Shown here in pieces: positions 50,701 to 57,065 of a stretch of DNA of 64,000 nucleotides. How positions within the stretch are numbered: the stretch's first letter is position 1; each line of letters begins with the position of its first letter. Source of the DNA: Pectinophora gossypiella (taxonomy: Eukaryota; Arthropoda; Insecta; Lepidoptera; Gelechiidae); the NCBI RefSeq assembly GCF_024362695.1, contig NC_065415.1, positions 3,761,438 through 3,825,437 on the forward strand, given 5' to 3'. Below the pieces are notes generated by a model. The model was given only the letters and a program-made list of their open reading frames with translations, did no database searches and was not told where the DNA came from. The position numbers were made by a program, and so were the translations under genes.

Positions 50701-50806
50701 TTCTGAATTTCAGAACGCAGCTAAAGGACTGGCTACAACAGAAAAGTTGGACTTTGAAAAGTTCAAATCGATTCACGACGTAATTTCGTCATGCGGTGTC
50801 GCATAA
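20758..50806 (+). CDS. Tsf1: Transferrin 1, secreted iron-binding protein
   Basis: Fifteen exons: 20758-20818, 22247-22349, 26512-26651, 32231-32349, 37304-37463, 40917-41074, 43531-43735, 44055-44217, 45828-45954, 47398-47582, 47810-47897, 48043-48121, 49208-49309, 50143-50405 and 50714-50806. Every junction is GT-AG and the total is 2046 bases, 681 residues, the usual length for lepidopteran Tsf1. Residues 1-17 are a signal peptide. The N-lobe shows VDPEDMY, the anion site SCHTGVNRNVGY (130-140) and YSGYEGALRC; Tyr106 and Tyr220 have the spacing of the two iron tyrosines reported for Manduca Tsf1. The C-lobe (from about residue 410) keeps the cysteines but lacks the second tyrosine (SPLKCLQ) and the anion arginine (CHSSFGTFSG), so iron binding there is unlikely. 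It circulates in haemolymph, transports iron and withholds it from microbes. The gene is inflated to 30 kb by repeats in its introns. Confidence 0.96.
21335..21565 (+). repeat. Interspersed repeat R1
   Basis: It contains ACTATGGAATTTGTG, ACGTCATAGAAATACGTGAC and AATCAGAATTTCATAATTTA. It lies in transferrin intron 1. Confidence 0.6.
22357..22482. repeat. Degenerate MITE M1 at a splice donor
   Basis: GGGGGTTAAATGCCACATTG and TCAATGTCGCCTTTTTAACC are the ends of an M1 palindrome. It begins only seven bases after the exon 2/intron 2 boundary of transferrin (22349). Confidence 0.65.
22655..22790 (+). mobile_element. SINE family A, 5' part
   Basis: The tRNA-like head with GTCCCGGGTTCGAGTCCCGG is present and the body stops after TCCCTAGTTTGG. 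It lies in transferrin intron 2. Confidence 0.6.
23112..24193. repeat. 1.1-kb foldback element
   Basis: About 53 bases at each end are inverted copies (AATGAGAGACTTTCTAAGCT against AATGAGGGACTTTCCAGGCT, and TATAGATGGCG on both). Inner inverted pairs (AATGCCTTTGCCT and AGGCAAAGGCAT; GGCCATGCTACG and GAGCATGGCC) suggest that the whole unit folds back on itself. No transposase is seen. Confidence 0.7.
24826..24990 (+). mobile_element. SINE family D fragment
   Basis: TTCTCAAATGGGGAGCGGCA, the box-B like GTTCGAACCCCGG and GTTGGTTTAACAGAAAGCTC match the full copy at 38745. It lies in transferrin intron 2. Confidence 0.6.
25265..25320 (+). mobile_element. SINE tail fragment
   Basis: GGGGAGGCCTTTGCCCAGCA followed by GTGGGATCTTGTAGG and a short GATTA repeat is the tail type that also occurs at the end of the 40557 element. 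Confidence 0.5.
26726..26925 (-). mobile_element. SINE family C, partial
   Basis: Reads as the complement of 5270-5400: GTCCGCTTACC, CTGAAGATTTAACAG, GAATGTGGGTTTCCTCACGA. It begins 75 bases into transferrin intron 3. Confidence 0.6.
27165..27545 (+). repeat. Repeat R1 interrupted by a SINE
   Basis: R1 runs from about 27165 to 27224 and resumes at 27358. The intervening SINE is listed separately. The R1 body (ACACTGTGACGTCATAGAAA, TTATTATTACGTTTCCTTGA) is otherwise complete. Confidence 0.7.
27225..27357 (+). mobile_element. 5'-truncated Bm1-like SINE nested in repeat R1
   Basis: It starts at GCTGCATTAGCAGTCGTTAA and ends in GATGATGATG. ACTATGGAATT is duplicated on both sides (27214-27224 and 27358-27368), an 11-base target-site duplication. 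Confidence 0.85.
28074..28230 (-). mobile_element. Bm1-like SINE (family B), 5' part
   Basis: Complement of the family B head: the tRNA-like GCGCAGCGGTTAACGCGCTC, then the body to the CCGGGACCAACGGCTTAACG region. The 3' tail is absent. It lies in transferrin intron 3. Confidence 0.7.
28352..28560. repeat. MITE, family M5
   Basis: Inverted ends ACAAAACAAAGACTAAAAGA and TTTAGTTTGTGTTTTGTAGT enclose the same CTACTGTCGCAGATTC and CCGCCGACTTCTTTCGTG motifs as at 14985-15186. Confidence 0.7.
29228..29335. repeat. Partial repeat M6
   Basis: ACATTGTTTTAAGTTTACGC and ATAATAACGGGTTCTTATCG are one half of the palindrome seen complete at 37904-38036 and 46277-46462. Confidence 0.55.
29922..30201 (+). 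mobile_element. Bm1-like SINE (family B), near full length
   Basis: A head GAGGAGCTCAGTGGCGCAGC leads into CGCTCGGTCTGCGATTG, the body GGCCGGTCATAGGATGGGTG, GGAAGGCACGTTAAGCCGTT and the tail CATCCATCCATAGGGAAGGC. It is the reference copy for this family in the window. Confidence 0.8.
30536..30692. repeat. MITE, family M4
   Basis: Inverted ends (ACGGTCACGAGCATTAATAT and ATTGCTCATGACTGT) enclose CATGTCACATTAACTTTTTT. Relatives lie at 32452-32600 and 49382-49530. Confidence 0.65.
30886..31050. repeat. MITE, family M1
   Basis: AAGGCCACATCGAAGCAATT and its complement at 31014-31036 are the arms. It lies in transferrin intron 3. Confidence 0.75.
31455..31740 (-). pseudogene. LINE C-terminal coding fragment
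   Basis: The minus strand reads VVGHVERIKDNNSIANAVYK, then GRVGRGKPRRIYIDQIGDVL and ACVYEAIDECGGNKR, ending in a stop after a Pro/Ser-Tyr-Ser-Arg-Gly-Lys stretch. This is the C-terminus of a reverse-transcriptase polyprotein commonly found in insect LINEs. It is a 3' fragment only. Confidence 0.7.
31895..32028. repeat. MITE M1, left end truncated
   Basis: The right arm is complete (GCTTCGATGTGGCCATTTTA) and the left starts inside the arm at ATTCATCTAAG. Confidence 0.65.
32452..32600. repeat. MITE M4, degenerate
   Basis: ACAGTCATGAGCAATATCAT and CCCTGTCGCACTATCATATT match the M4 right half on the other strand. It starts about 100 bases inside transferrin intron 4. Confidence 0.55.
32735..32927 (+). 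mobile_element. Helitron-like non-autonomous element
   Basis: It runs from ATATAAAAGGAGAATCTGAC to GTCGCGGGCAAAAGCTAGT. The end CTAGT, with a short GC-rich stem just before it, fits the CTRR-T end of Helitrons. It has no protein. Confidence 0.55.
33005..33105. repeat. Short foldback
   Basis: GCAGTGTACTTGTCAAACCA and TGGCTTGACAAGTACACTAT are inverted copies about 100 bases apart. It lies in transferrin intron 4. Confidence 0.65.
33925..34075 (+). pseudogene. LINE C-terminal fragment
   Basis: TAGTACGATCTACTCTGAAC through ATTGATGAATGTGGAAGAAG is the plus-strand counterpart of 31455-31640, with CCCCGGTGGGAATAAGCGTG as tail. Confidence 0.6.
35314..35862. repeat. Two adjacent MITEs, family M3
   Basis: 35314-35590 and 35625-35862 each run from GTGTTAGTGAC to its complement, with ATTCTGAGTTAATATCAAGT words facing each other in the two arms. 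Further copies are at 38333-38520 and 61835-62315. Confidence 0.75.
36163..36330. repeat. MITE, family M2
   Basis: GGGGCCTGTTTCATAAAACT and the complement at the right end, as at 13608-13766. It lies in transferrin intron 4. Confidence 0.8.
36850..37035 (+). repeat. Helitron-like repeat fragment
   Basis: CTAGCTGTTACCGGCAGCTT and CCCCTTAGAGGTTGAATTTT match 4545-4757. Confidence 0.5.
37904..38036. repeat. Palindromic element M6
   Basis: ACGGGTTCTTACCGCGTTTA and TAAACGCGGTAAGAACCCGT form a close hairpin around a 30-base centre. The outer sequence GTAAACTTAAAACAATGT is shared with 46277-46462. Confidence 0.75.
38333..38520. repeat. MITE, family M3
   Basis: Runs from GGTGTTAGTGACATCATAAC to GTTACGTTGTCACTAAAACA with GATTCTGAGTTGATATCA near one end and TTGATATCGACTCAGAATCA near the other. 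Confidence 0.7.
38745..38998 (+). mobile_element. SINE family D, near full length
   Basis: The head has CTGTGGTTCATCGGCTTGCT and a box-B like GGTTCGAACCCCG; the body is ACTTGCACCAATGAGTTATT, GTTGGTGTAACAGAAACCTC and GACTACCCCAATTGGGATAA. It lies in transferrin intron 5. Confidence 0.7.
39751..40053 (-). mobile_element. SINE family A, near full length
   Basis: Complement of the family A structure, from TCTATCGTGTGGGTTGTGAG to the head at CGGAT...CCACTGGATCACGG. Confidence 0.75.
40557..40891 (+). mobile_element. Composite SINE: family A head, different tail
   Basis: The head and body to GGCACGTTAAGCCGTTGGTC are family A; the tail (GTGGTGGAGTGTGCTCC, GGGGAGGCCTGTGCCCAGCA) belongs to another lepidopteran SINE type. 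It ends 25 bases before transferrin exon 6, within the polypyrimidine region of that acceptor. Confidence 0.7.
41171..42761. mobile_element. Two interleaved inverted-repeat elements
   Basis: Pair 1: CCCAGGTAGCACAAAATTGC at 41171 with its complement ending at 42094. Pair 2: a 290-base arm at 41491-41783 is inverted, with very few differences, at 42469-42760 (ends CCAGGTAGCACACTGGCTGA). The order is left1, left2, right1, right2. AA flanks both outer ends. The end sequence is related to that of the 3.9-kb element at 15591. No transposase ORF. It fills most of transferrin intron 6. Confidence 0.8.
44277..44755 (+). pseudogene. Decayed copy of transferrin exon 8, split by a SINE
   Basis: 44277-44355 and 44692-44755 align with exon 8 (GTCTATCGGAG, AACCAGCTGACTACTTGA, ACAGAGGTCATTGAGA), with an insertion of about 16 bases and frame loss. 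The copy starts about 60 bases after the true exon 8. The SINE at 44356-44691 landed in it later. Confidence 0.85.
44356..44691 (-). mobile_element. SINE family A with target-site duplication
   Basis: Complete family A structure, opposite strand to transferrin. ACTACTTGAT is duplicated at 44346-44355 and 44692-44701. It splits the pseudo-exon. Confidence 0.88.
45230..45348. repeat. Foldback in transferrin intron 8
   Basis: AATAAACTAATCTCAG and AGACTGCCCTCAAGAT are mirrored by ATCTTGAGGGCAGTCT and CTGAGATTAGTTTATGA. The arms are about 38 bases with a loop of about 45. Confidence 0.7.
45524..45780 (+). pseudogene. Two tandem partial copies of the transferrin intron 8/exon 9 junction
   Basis: The true junction is at 45827/45828. 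About 120 bases upstream, CCTGATAACCTATTCCGTTT and GCAAGCTGTGCAAGACGTCA repeat it almost base for base, then run into TGGCTAA. An older third copy (TTTGCTTGCAATGCATGACG) lies at 45571-45592. The real exon continues as TGGCGCTC instead, so only it is coding. Confidence 0.85.
46045..46165 (+). mobile_element. LINE 3' UTR tail
   Basis: TTGCCTGGAAGAGATTGCTA, AATAAGGCCGCCTATTGTAC and GTGCAATAAAGTATT are the typical 3' end of an insect LINE, followed by a short TTATG microsatellite. Confidence 0.65.
46277..46462. repeat. Palindromic element M6
   Basis: CATAATAACGGGTTCTTACC and GTAAGAACCCGTTATTATAT are the arms; the centre holds GGGATATGAGACTCCCGATA. It lies in transferrin intron 9. Confidence 0.75.
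47682..47765 (+). mobile_element. SINE tail fragment
   Basis: CAACGTGGTGGAGTATGCTC and GGCGAGGACTATGCCCAAG match the tail of the composite SINE at 40557. It lies 45 bases before transferrin exon 11. Confidence 0.55.
47950..48008 (+). pseudogene. Tandem copy of the intron 11/exon 12 junction of transferrin
   Basis: TTCAGATAAAGAATCTGGGA at 47979 repeats the true acceptor and exon start (TTCAGTGCATAAAGAATCTG at 48038), one unit of about 60 bases upstream. The copy keeps an AG acceptor but then diverges after GGGAGACTATGAC. Confidence 0.8.
48617..48897 (-). mobile_element. SINE family A, shortened
   Basis: Complement of family A, from TCTATCGTGTGGGTTGTGAG to the head CACCGGGATTCGAACGCGGG. Part of the tail is deleted. 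Transferrin intron 12. Confidence 0.7.
49382..49530. repeat. MITE, family M4
   Basis: TACGGTCACGACTACTAATA, CATGTCACATTAACTTTTTT and GGTATTGCTCATGACTGTAC match 30536-30692. Transferrin intron 13. Confidence 0.65.
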
Positions 50807-50894
50807 ACAAGCATAAATGACCAATTAGTTTAAGATCTAACCTAAGATAAGTTGACTACTAACTACTAATGAAAACAAAGTCTGAATTGTAAAC

Positions 50895-50900
50895 TTTATT
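50895..50900 (-). terminator. Candidate polyadenylation signal of SDHC
   Basis: AATAAA on the minus strand, 80 bases after the SDHC stop codon. Confidence 0.5.
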
Positions 50901-50924
50901 ACATAATACTTACATTCCAAAATT

Positions 50925-50930
50925 AATAAA
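50925..50930 (+). terminator. Candidate polyadenylation signal of transferrin
   Basis: AATAAA, 119 bases after the transferrin stop codon and beyond the signal used on the other strand. Confidence 0.5.
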
Positions 50931-50979
50931 TAATTAATACAGAAATTCAGTTTTGAGTTTCAATTTCTACTGAGGAAAA

Positions 50980-52095
50980 TTATAATGCTGCTAAGGCGAG
51001 TGTGATGACGGTGGCAACGGCAAGCATTGTATATCCCGTTGAATAAACCTCTTTAAGGGATAGGCCTCTAGCGGTGTCCCAGTACAAATGTCGGACACCA
51101 TTGGCAAGATGGTAACCGAAGGGAGAGGCAATAATTGCTTTAAGTATGAAAAGAGTTGCCGGTGACAGGTTCAGACCTTCAATCATGGTGATGTAATGGG
51201 AAATGTCATTCGGCAATACCAAAGCACCGAGCCCCAGGGCAGTGGCATACCCAGTCAGCATGATACCTGAAATAATTCAATTAGTAATTATAATGCATCT
51301 AAATAAGAATAATGAATATGATATAATGAAAATAATATAAAATGATCAATTACTCATCACTTCACACTATCATTTCTTTCTAGAACAGTCTATTATGTTT
51401 TTCTCTTCTTATAACCTGTTTCATTTTAATTGCATAAAGCAATTAATTGTTTAAAAAGTTAGTCAGTATAAATGACCATAGTCAATACAAACACAATCAG
51501 AAACAGTAAAAATTATTAAGAAGAATAGTATTTTTAAAACTGAATTTTGTCTTATAGGTAACTCAATCCAAGATGTCCCATTAAAACAGTATTGTGAGTT
51601 TATGCAGACTTATTGATGTAGACCTAATAATCTAATAATTCTATCATTCATTATGTCTAGTTTATTACATGAACTTTGTAAAATTTATGACATTTCTCTT
51701 TAGTGTAAGTTTTATTTGTAATGCTGATTTTATGGATAATATAATGTTCAGTTACCTGTAGCACGATGGGTAATAGACAATGTCGTGGTGAGTTGTACTT
51801 GATAGATTGAAAGATGTGGAGATAGGGGTCTATTCAGGCGCTCATTTTTAATATCGAAGTGCTCCTGTTTCGGTTCCTCGTACTTCTTGAACGTGATTTT
51901 CGGCGCTCCCGCCGCGGCTTGGGCATATTGAGCCGAGCTCAGCACGGTAGGAACCCTACCTATAGAAGCCAGCATCGACTTTCCACACAACCTGCAAACC
52001 CCACTCTCGTTTAGAAAGACAACATTGCAAAAACAACCTAACAGGGTTACATAATAATTATTGACAACATACCTGCCGTAAGAAAACAGAGCCAT
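50980..52095 (-). CDS. SDHC: Succinate dehydrogenase cytochrome b subunit (complex II membrane anchor)
   Basis: Three exons in transcript order: 52095-52073, 51991-51756 and 51266-50980; GT-AG, phases match, 181 residues. The N-terminus (MALFSYGRLCGKSMLAS...) looks like a mitochondrial presequence. The family signature is complete: NRPLSPHLSIYQVQ, then SITHRATG across exons 2 and 3, three hydrophobic helices (about residues 100-180) and HLANGVRHLYWD, whose first region holds the haem-ligand histidine of the family. It anchors the succinate dehydrogenase flavoprotein and iron-sulphur subunits in the inner membrane and helps form the ubiquinone site. The first intron (51992-52072) is only 81 bases and happens to be open in frame, so an unspliced reading would insert 27 residues; the joined form matches the family better. 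The gene converges on transferrin and diverges from acylphosphatase. Confidence 0.96.
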
Positions 52096-52552
52096 TGTTT
52101 GTATTTATGGAGAACGTCGTAGGCTTCTGCAACACACACAAATATCAACGTTAATTTCCGAATTTATTGAGAATTCTTGAGAAAATCAAAACAAAATTCA
52201 CTCACCACTGAGTCTGACGAACTTTCATATGACACTTACTGTCAATCAAAAACGTATCGTTACACATGGTTTTACACATCAAATTCACTTGGTTTTTATG
52301 TTAACGAAACGCAATAATATAAAACGAGAATTATGTGTCTGTTTTGTACAATGATAACGCTATCGTAAAAAGAAACAAGAATAAAAGATATGAGACTTAG
52401 TATCATGCTATCACTTTCGAACTATTCAGTTAAATCAAAACAGAAAAACGCGACGTTTCGCATCGGCTTGCCACCACCAGCTGATTGCGTAGGTATTTTT
52501 AATAAGATTATTCAAAATTTTAGTTTATTTGGTCAGAATTAAAACATAAAAA
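52096..52552. promoter_or_regulatory. Shared upstream region of SDHC and acylphosphatase
   Basis: Only 457 bases separate the two divergent start codons. There is no clear TATA box. Both products are housekeeping-type, so a bidirectional promoter is plausible, but this is inference from spacing alone. Confidence 0.5.
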
Positions 52553-55500
52553 ATGATACGTTTACTCCTTATAACGTGTATGTCAAGCGTACTGAGAAAT
52601 TCTTACAGCACCACATTCACGACAGCAACTTCTACAATGGCAATGCGAGCGCTGGACTTTGAGGTGCATGGTCGGGTTCAAGGAGTATTTTTTAGAAAGG
52701 TAAGCATCTAAATTATTGTAATGTTTTCTAAAATATAAGTTAACAAGATTTAACAAGCCATTCGCTTCCTCTGTAGGTTATGTTTTCATTTTTAAACTGA
52801 GGTTACCGGATTATGATTTCCGGGTCCTACCTATATCGCATTGGGTAAAACTCATAAATCCTTATTGTTTTATTACCACTGATTTAACGGGAGGAAAATA
52901 TCGAATTATTATTAGGTACATTCTACATTTGAAATAATAATTCAATGTTCAACACGGACCTCCGATGATAAGAAGTCGAAATCACGAGATGGCCAAGAAA
53001 ACCTTTTGCGCGGGAAGGATGGTCATGACATGGCATTCAGAAATGTTCAGAAATGACAACTTTTGAATTTTTATTGGAACAAAAATAGATTGTCAATACA
53101 CCAAATCAAACATAGAAAGTTGAAAGAAAGAAAATTCTTAGTCCTAGCCAATTTACCTATTTTTCTTTTAATTGGTTTGTAAGTAAAAACGGGGTGTAAC
53201 TCAACAAAATGTCAGTTATCGCGTCAACGGATCATACAGAATGAAAGGGCGCGACCAGTGGCCGTAGATTTCGAAGTATTTGGCAACGTACAGGGGGTCT
53301 ACTTCCGCAAGGTACCTCGACGTAGCGTCAGTCTATAAAATGGAAGTTTTCATTGAAAATCGTCATCATTTTCAGTAAGCTTTGCATTCCGGTTCTCTTT
53401 GCTAACCCTAAGCTGGCAAATGACAGTGTGTCCGACGAATCCCACAAACGAACCTAATAAATTCGTTTTCACTCGTAAGTTTAGTGAAACAAATACACAG
53501 ACCTAGAGAACGCGGGCGTATCTACTTACCTACTCAACTTTTAGTTTAAATAAAAGAGGAAGTGCACTATGACACAGTCCCGATGTAGCCGCGCTCAGCC
53601 ATTTTGTAAATCGAGGCTGCGTTGAGGTCTGAGGGATTTCTTGCACGCGCATTTTTCGGTTTCCAACAATTACTTTGTACTTGGATATATAACACCCTGC
53701 GCACTAGATTGCCTACCGTATCCTAGTTCTGTTTATTGAGCGGAGACTGAAGGCACCTACATGCTTACACCCTGTCTCGCCCTGGTAGCCACAGCCTGGC
53801 TGAGTGACCCTTACTTCAGAAATACAACAAAAACTGCAAACAAGAATGGCACAGAAGAACGAAAGGAATCCGATGAGTCTAAGAGCCGTTGATTTCGAAA
53901 TATTTGGAACTGTTCAAGGAGTAAATTTTCGCATGGTACCTTGAATATTTTGCAGTTACTTTACATAAGTTCACCACTATATCCCAATTGGGATGGACAC
54001 ATACACACATAGACACAGAGGTATATCCATCGCAAGATAAACAAACAGTTACTTTAGATTACGATTTCTGAAGCAAGTTAGGTAAGGTTATAAATACAAT
54101 ACACACATAAGATAGACACTGTAGTCAGAGATCATGGAATTCGACTTGTTACAATCCTGACATACCATTTTCGTTTCTTCTTAAAAACACTTACAAATTT
54201 AAAACGATTCGCTTTCGACAACCAACATAAACTTCCCACTGCGGGACACTGGCTTCTCTACATCGATCGTAGAGTGTACATTTAAGTACTCCATTACGCC
54301 GCTTCACTGTGGGTTGGTAGATATTTGACAGCAAAAGTGCCTGTCAGTGTCTGTTCCCGTGTGTAGACCGCTTCGTTATAAACGTCTATCCAAAATAAGC
54401 AACAGGCAACAAGCTACCTGTAGAATCTCAATTAATTACTTACCCAGACGGGTAAGATGGGCTAGACAGCTCTTCGTGTTTATGAAACTAAGCGTTATGT
54501 GTAAATACTGAGATCTAGCAATCAGAACATTCGCCTCATGATCTGGACAAAAAAAATAAGTTTAGTCCGTCAGCAGCGCTAAAAGTCACTTCACTTACAA
54601 CGAATGTAAAACAGATTATAGAGCTAGGTTAGAACTGTTATAATATTAAAACTAATCAGCACGAATGTTGGTATAAATTGACGTCACATTCATATTCTTT
54701 GGTGGCAGTATACGAAGCAAGAGGCTGAGAAACTGGGTCTTCGCGGCTGGTGCATGAACACATCCAAAGGGACTGTGCTGGGTCACATGCAGGGGCCCTC
54801 GGAAAAGGTGGAGAACATGTAAGTTTATATTTTCGCACTATTTACTATTTAGGGACTTTCTTCATTCGTTCGATCACCGGTACGGGACTTGCACCAATGA
54901 GTTATCAATTTGTCTTAAGTGGAGTTTTCAGTAACACAGTTGGCTCGACTTTTATAGACGAAGATACGGTTCACCACATATCAAGTTGGTCCAACACAAC
55001 TTGGTCAATCATGCGATTAATGTACTTTCAACTACCCCAATGGGGATATAATCATTGAGTTTATATTGGCCCCGATTCCTGCAAACATCTTCAAAGTCAA
55101 AGTATTTATTGCGCACCATATGGTAAACAAACGCTAATTTCTAATTTTATTTTAAGTTATAAGAAACAACCCGATCGAATCAATTAGGCATCTCGCTCAT
55201 ATCAATCCGTTTAATGTGTGCTGTCAACTTAATTCTGTCGGATTATTGGCAAATATAAAAATTTGGAAGAGTAAAATAAATTTTATGCCTGTCGATTACT
55301 TGTCCGCACACCATACGTCTCTGACGCAATAGAAGAGTGTTAGTAGCAATAGTTTTACTTGCGTATGCGTTTAGCTAAAATAAACCGAATCAGAACTAAG
55401 ATTCTGTAGATCAGATACGTCAATAAGTGGAGCTTTTGACGTGATAAAGTAGGATAAAATAGCATAGTAGATACTTGTTGCTTTACCTCCTAAGATCGAG

Positions 55501-56442
55501 ATTTCCAGATGCAAAAACAATGTAGTTTTGATTTTACAAGAACATTCAGTCTTGCTACTTTAAGACGGATAAGAGAAAATTGATTTCGAAGACCGCAATA
55601 ATTTAAATTTCATTAAAATCTCGTCTATTTGCATATCTAACTCGCGCGTTTTATCAGATTTTTCTTGCAGCTACTTCTCCTTGGCGGTACAGGTCAAGGA
55701 ACTAGAAGTATCTCTTCTCCTTCTTCTTCTAATCCTTTTATCCCCTTTTGGGACATAGGACTCGAATAACAGATTTCCACTCCTCGCAATCTTTTGCAGC
55801 CTATGTAGCTTGCTCCCATGACAGCTACAAGCATAATCGACAAATAATATATTTATGTCAGGGTTATTATTGAGCCGCCAAAGTCAACGCCCCTGTCATG
55901 GTTGGTAGGTTGATGAGGTTGGTAATTCACCTCACAACCCAGACGATAGAAGATATATTTATGTAAAAAATTATAAACATATATATAATTAAATTATACT
56001 TATTAGGTACCTACCGAATAGAAATATTTTAAAGTTTGAAATAGTTTAAATAGAGTTCGGTACTTTAAAAACAAATCGTTTCCTGTATCAGGTTTTATAT
56101 AGTTTGGGTGCGTGCAATATTAATTTATTTACGATATAAAAACTACTGAGGGTTTTACATTAAATTACCCTTTCTAAAATTTACATTTTCTATTAACGGT
56201 ACGTAGAATTGTTTCTTATTCTATGCTATAGGTTCTGGAATTTCTGGAATAGACTTAAGCTGCTCGAATATAGGTTAGTAAGTAATTATAGTAGCCATGA
56301 AAATCAATTTATTTTTCCTTTTAGGATGCAATGGTTGAAGACTAAGGGAAGCCCCAGCAGCCAAATAGACAAGGCAGAGTTCCGTAACATGAAGGATATT
56401 ACAGAGTTCACCTTCGAAAACTTCGATATAAGGAAGGATTAG
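52553..56442 (+). CDS. Acylphosphatase with alternative first exons
   Basis: The best model joins first exon 1a (52553-52699) to shared exons 54709-54818 and 56325-56442; phases close to 124 residues. The active-site loop is VHGRVQGVFFRK, with the catalytic arginine, and the second exon gives GLRGWCMNTSKGTVLGHMQG, with the catalytic asparagine. The C-terminus (QWLKTKGSPSSQIDKAEF) is very close to vertebrate ACYP1. The enzyme hydrolyses acylphosphates such as 1,3-bisphosphoglycerate. Exon 1a carries about 30 residues before the domain (MIRLLLITCMSS...), possibly a targeting sequence; internal methionines at residues 29 and 31 would give a normal-length cytosolic enzyme. Two further homologous first exons, 1b and 1c, lie at 53183-53311 and 53846-53935 and end in the same phase. 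The polyadenylation signal is at 56586. Confidence 0.92.
53183..53311 (+). CDS. Acylphosphatase alternative first exon 1b (no in-frame ATG)
   Basis: The reading VAVDFEVFGNVQGVYFRK at 53258-53311 ends at a GT donor (GGTACC) in the phase needed for the shared exon at 54709. It has the catalytic arginine. Upstream the frame is open back to a stop at 53180-53182, but holds no ATG; an ATG at 53241 is in another frame and meets a stop after eight codons. The residues QNERARPVAVDF line up with QKNERNPMSLRAVDF of exon 1c, with ATA where 1c has its start region. It is either a first exon that lost its start, an internal exon using the AG at 53239, or a site of a base error. Confidence 0.6.
53846..53935 (+). 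CDS. Acylphosphatase alternative first exon 1c
   Basis: ATG at 53846 gives MAQKNERNPMSLRAVDFEIF, then GTVQGVNFRM, and a GT donor (GGTACC) in phase 0. Joined to the shared exons it makes a 105-residue acylphosphatase of normal family length with no N-terminal extension. The catalytic arginine is kept; the residue after it is Met instead of Lys. Confidence 0.8.
54868..55065 (+). mobile_element. SINE family D, partial
   Basis: GGACTTGCACCAATGAGTTA, ACACAGTTGGCTCGACTTTT and CTACCCCAATGGGGATATAA match 38745-38998. It lies in the last intron of acylphosphatase. Confidence 0.6.
55700..55830 (-). mobile_element. LINE 3' tail fragment
   Basis: Complement of the end of the 6341-6760 element: CTCCTCGCAATCTTTTGCAG and GCTTGCTCCCATGACAGC. 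A family A SINE tail piece follows at about 55858-55950. Confidence 0.55.
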
Positions 56443-56585
56443 ACATCTCAATATCCCACTTCAATTAACTATTTATTCTCATGTTATTGTAAGTATTTAT
56501 TCTTATGTTAATATAAACAACCCTTGTGATATTGTATTCATAAAATGCCACCTAGTATTACTATAAAGAAGATTCTCTCGGTGTA

Positions 56586-56591
56586 AATAAA
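56586..56591 (+). terminator. Polyadenylation signal of acylphosphatase
   Basis: AATAAA, 144 bases after the stop codon, followed by a TG/T-rich stretch. Confidence 0.6.
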
Positions 56592-56812
56592 GCGTTTTGA
56601 AATATTCATCATCGCTTTCAAGGCAACTTGCAACTGCTACAAATTGTTCTTTGAATTAAAATATACGGTCAACAAAACTCGGAAGTTGAAGAAGAAAAAA
56701 TAATTTGTTAACCAACAGTTGTTGATTGCTTTTCAAATCCGACTTAAAACGTGTTTTGCCTAAATTCCTCCAATATAAAAAGTTAAGGATCAAATCCGTT
56801 GTTTTATTTATT

Positions 56813-57051
56813 CTTCTATCGTGTGGGTTGTGAGATGGATGACCAACCTCAGCAACCGTGGTGTCAGAGTTATTATTGAGCCGCCGTATCTGTAAGTAGT
56901 AACCGGAACTAACGGCTTAACGTGATCAGCCTTTAATGTCCTAACCAAACTAGGGATCACAAAGTGATTTATGAGATATGTCTTCAAGGGGATTCGAACC
57001 TGGGACTCACGGATCGTGAGCCAACGCTCAACCACTGGACCACAGAGGTCA
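56813..57051 (-). mobile_element. SINE family A with target-site duplication
   Basis: It is an internally shortened family A copy. The 14 bases TTGTTTTATTTATT are duplicated exactly at 56799-56812 and 57052-57065, so the insertion is fairly young. Confidence 0.88.
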
Positions 57052-57065
57052 TTGTTTTATTTATT

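Noticed and set aside
52073..52095. Unspliced N-terminus of SDHC (reading through 51992-52072)
   Set aside because: The insert has no family counterpart and both ends are good GT and AG splice sites in the right phase.
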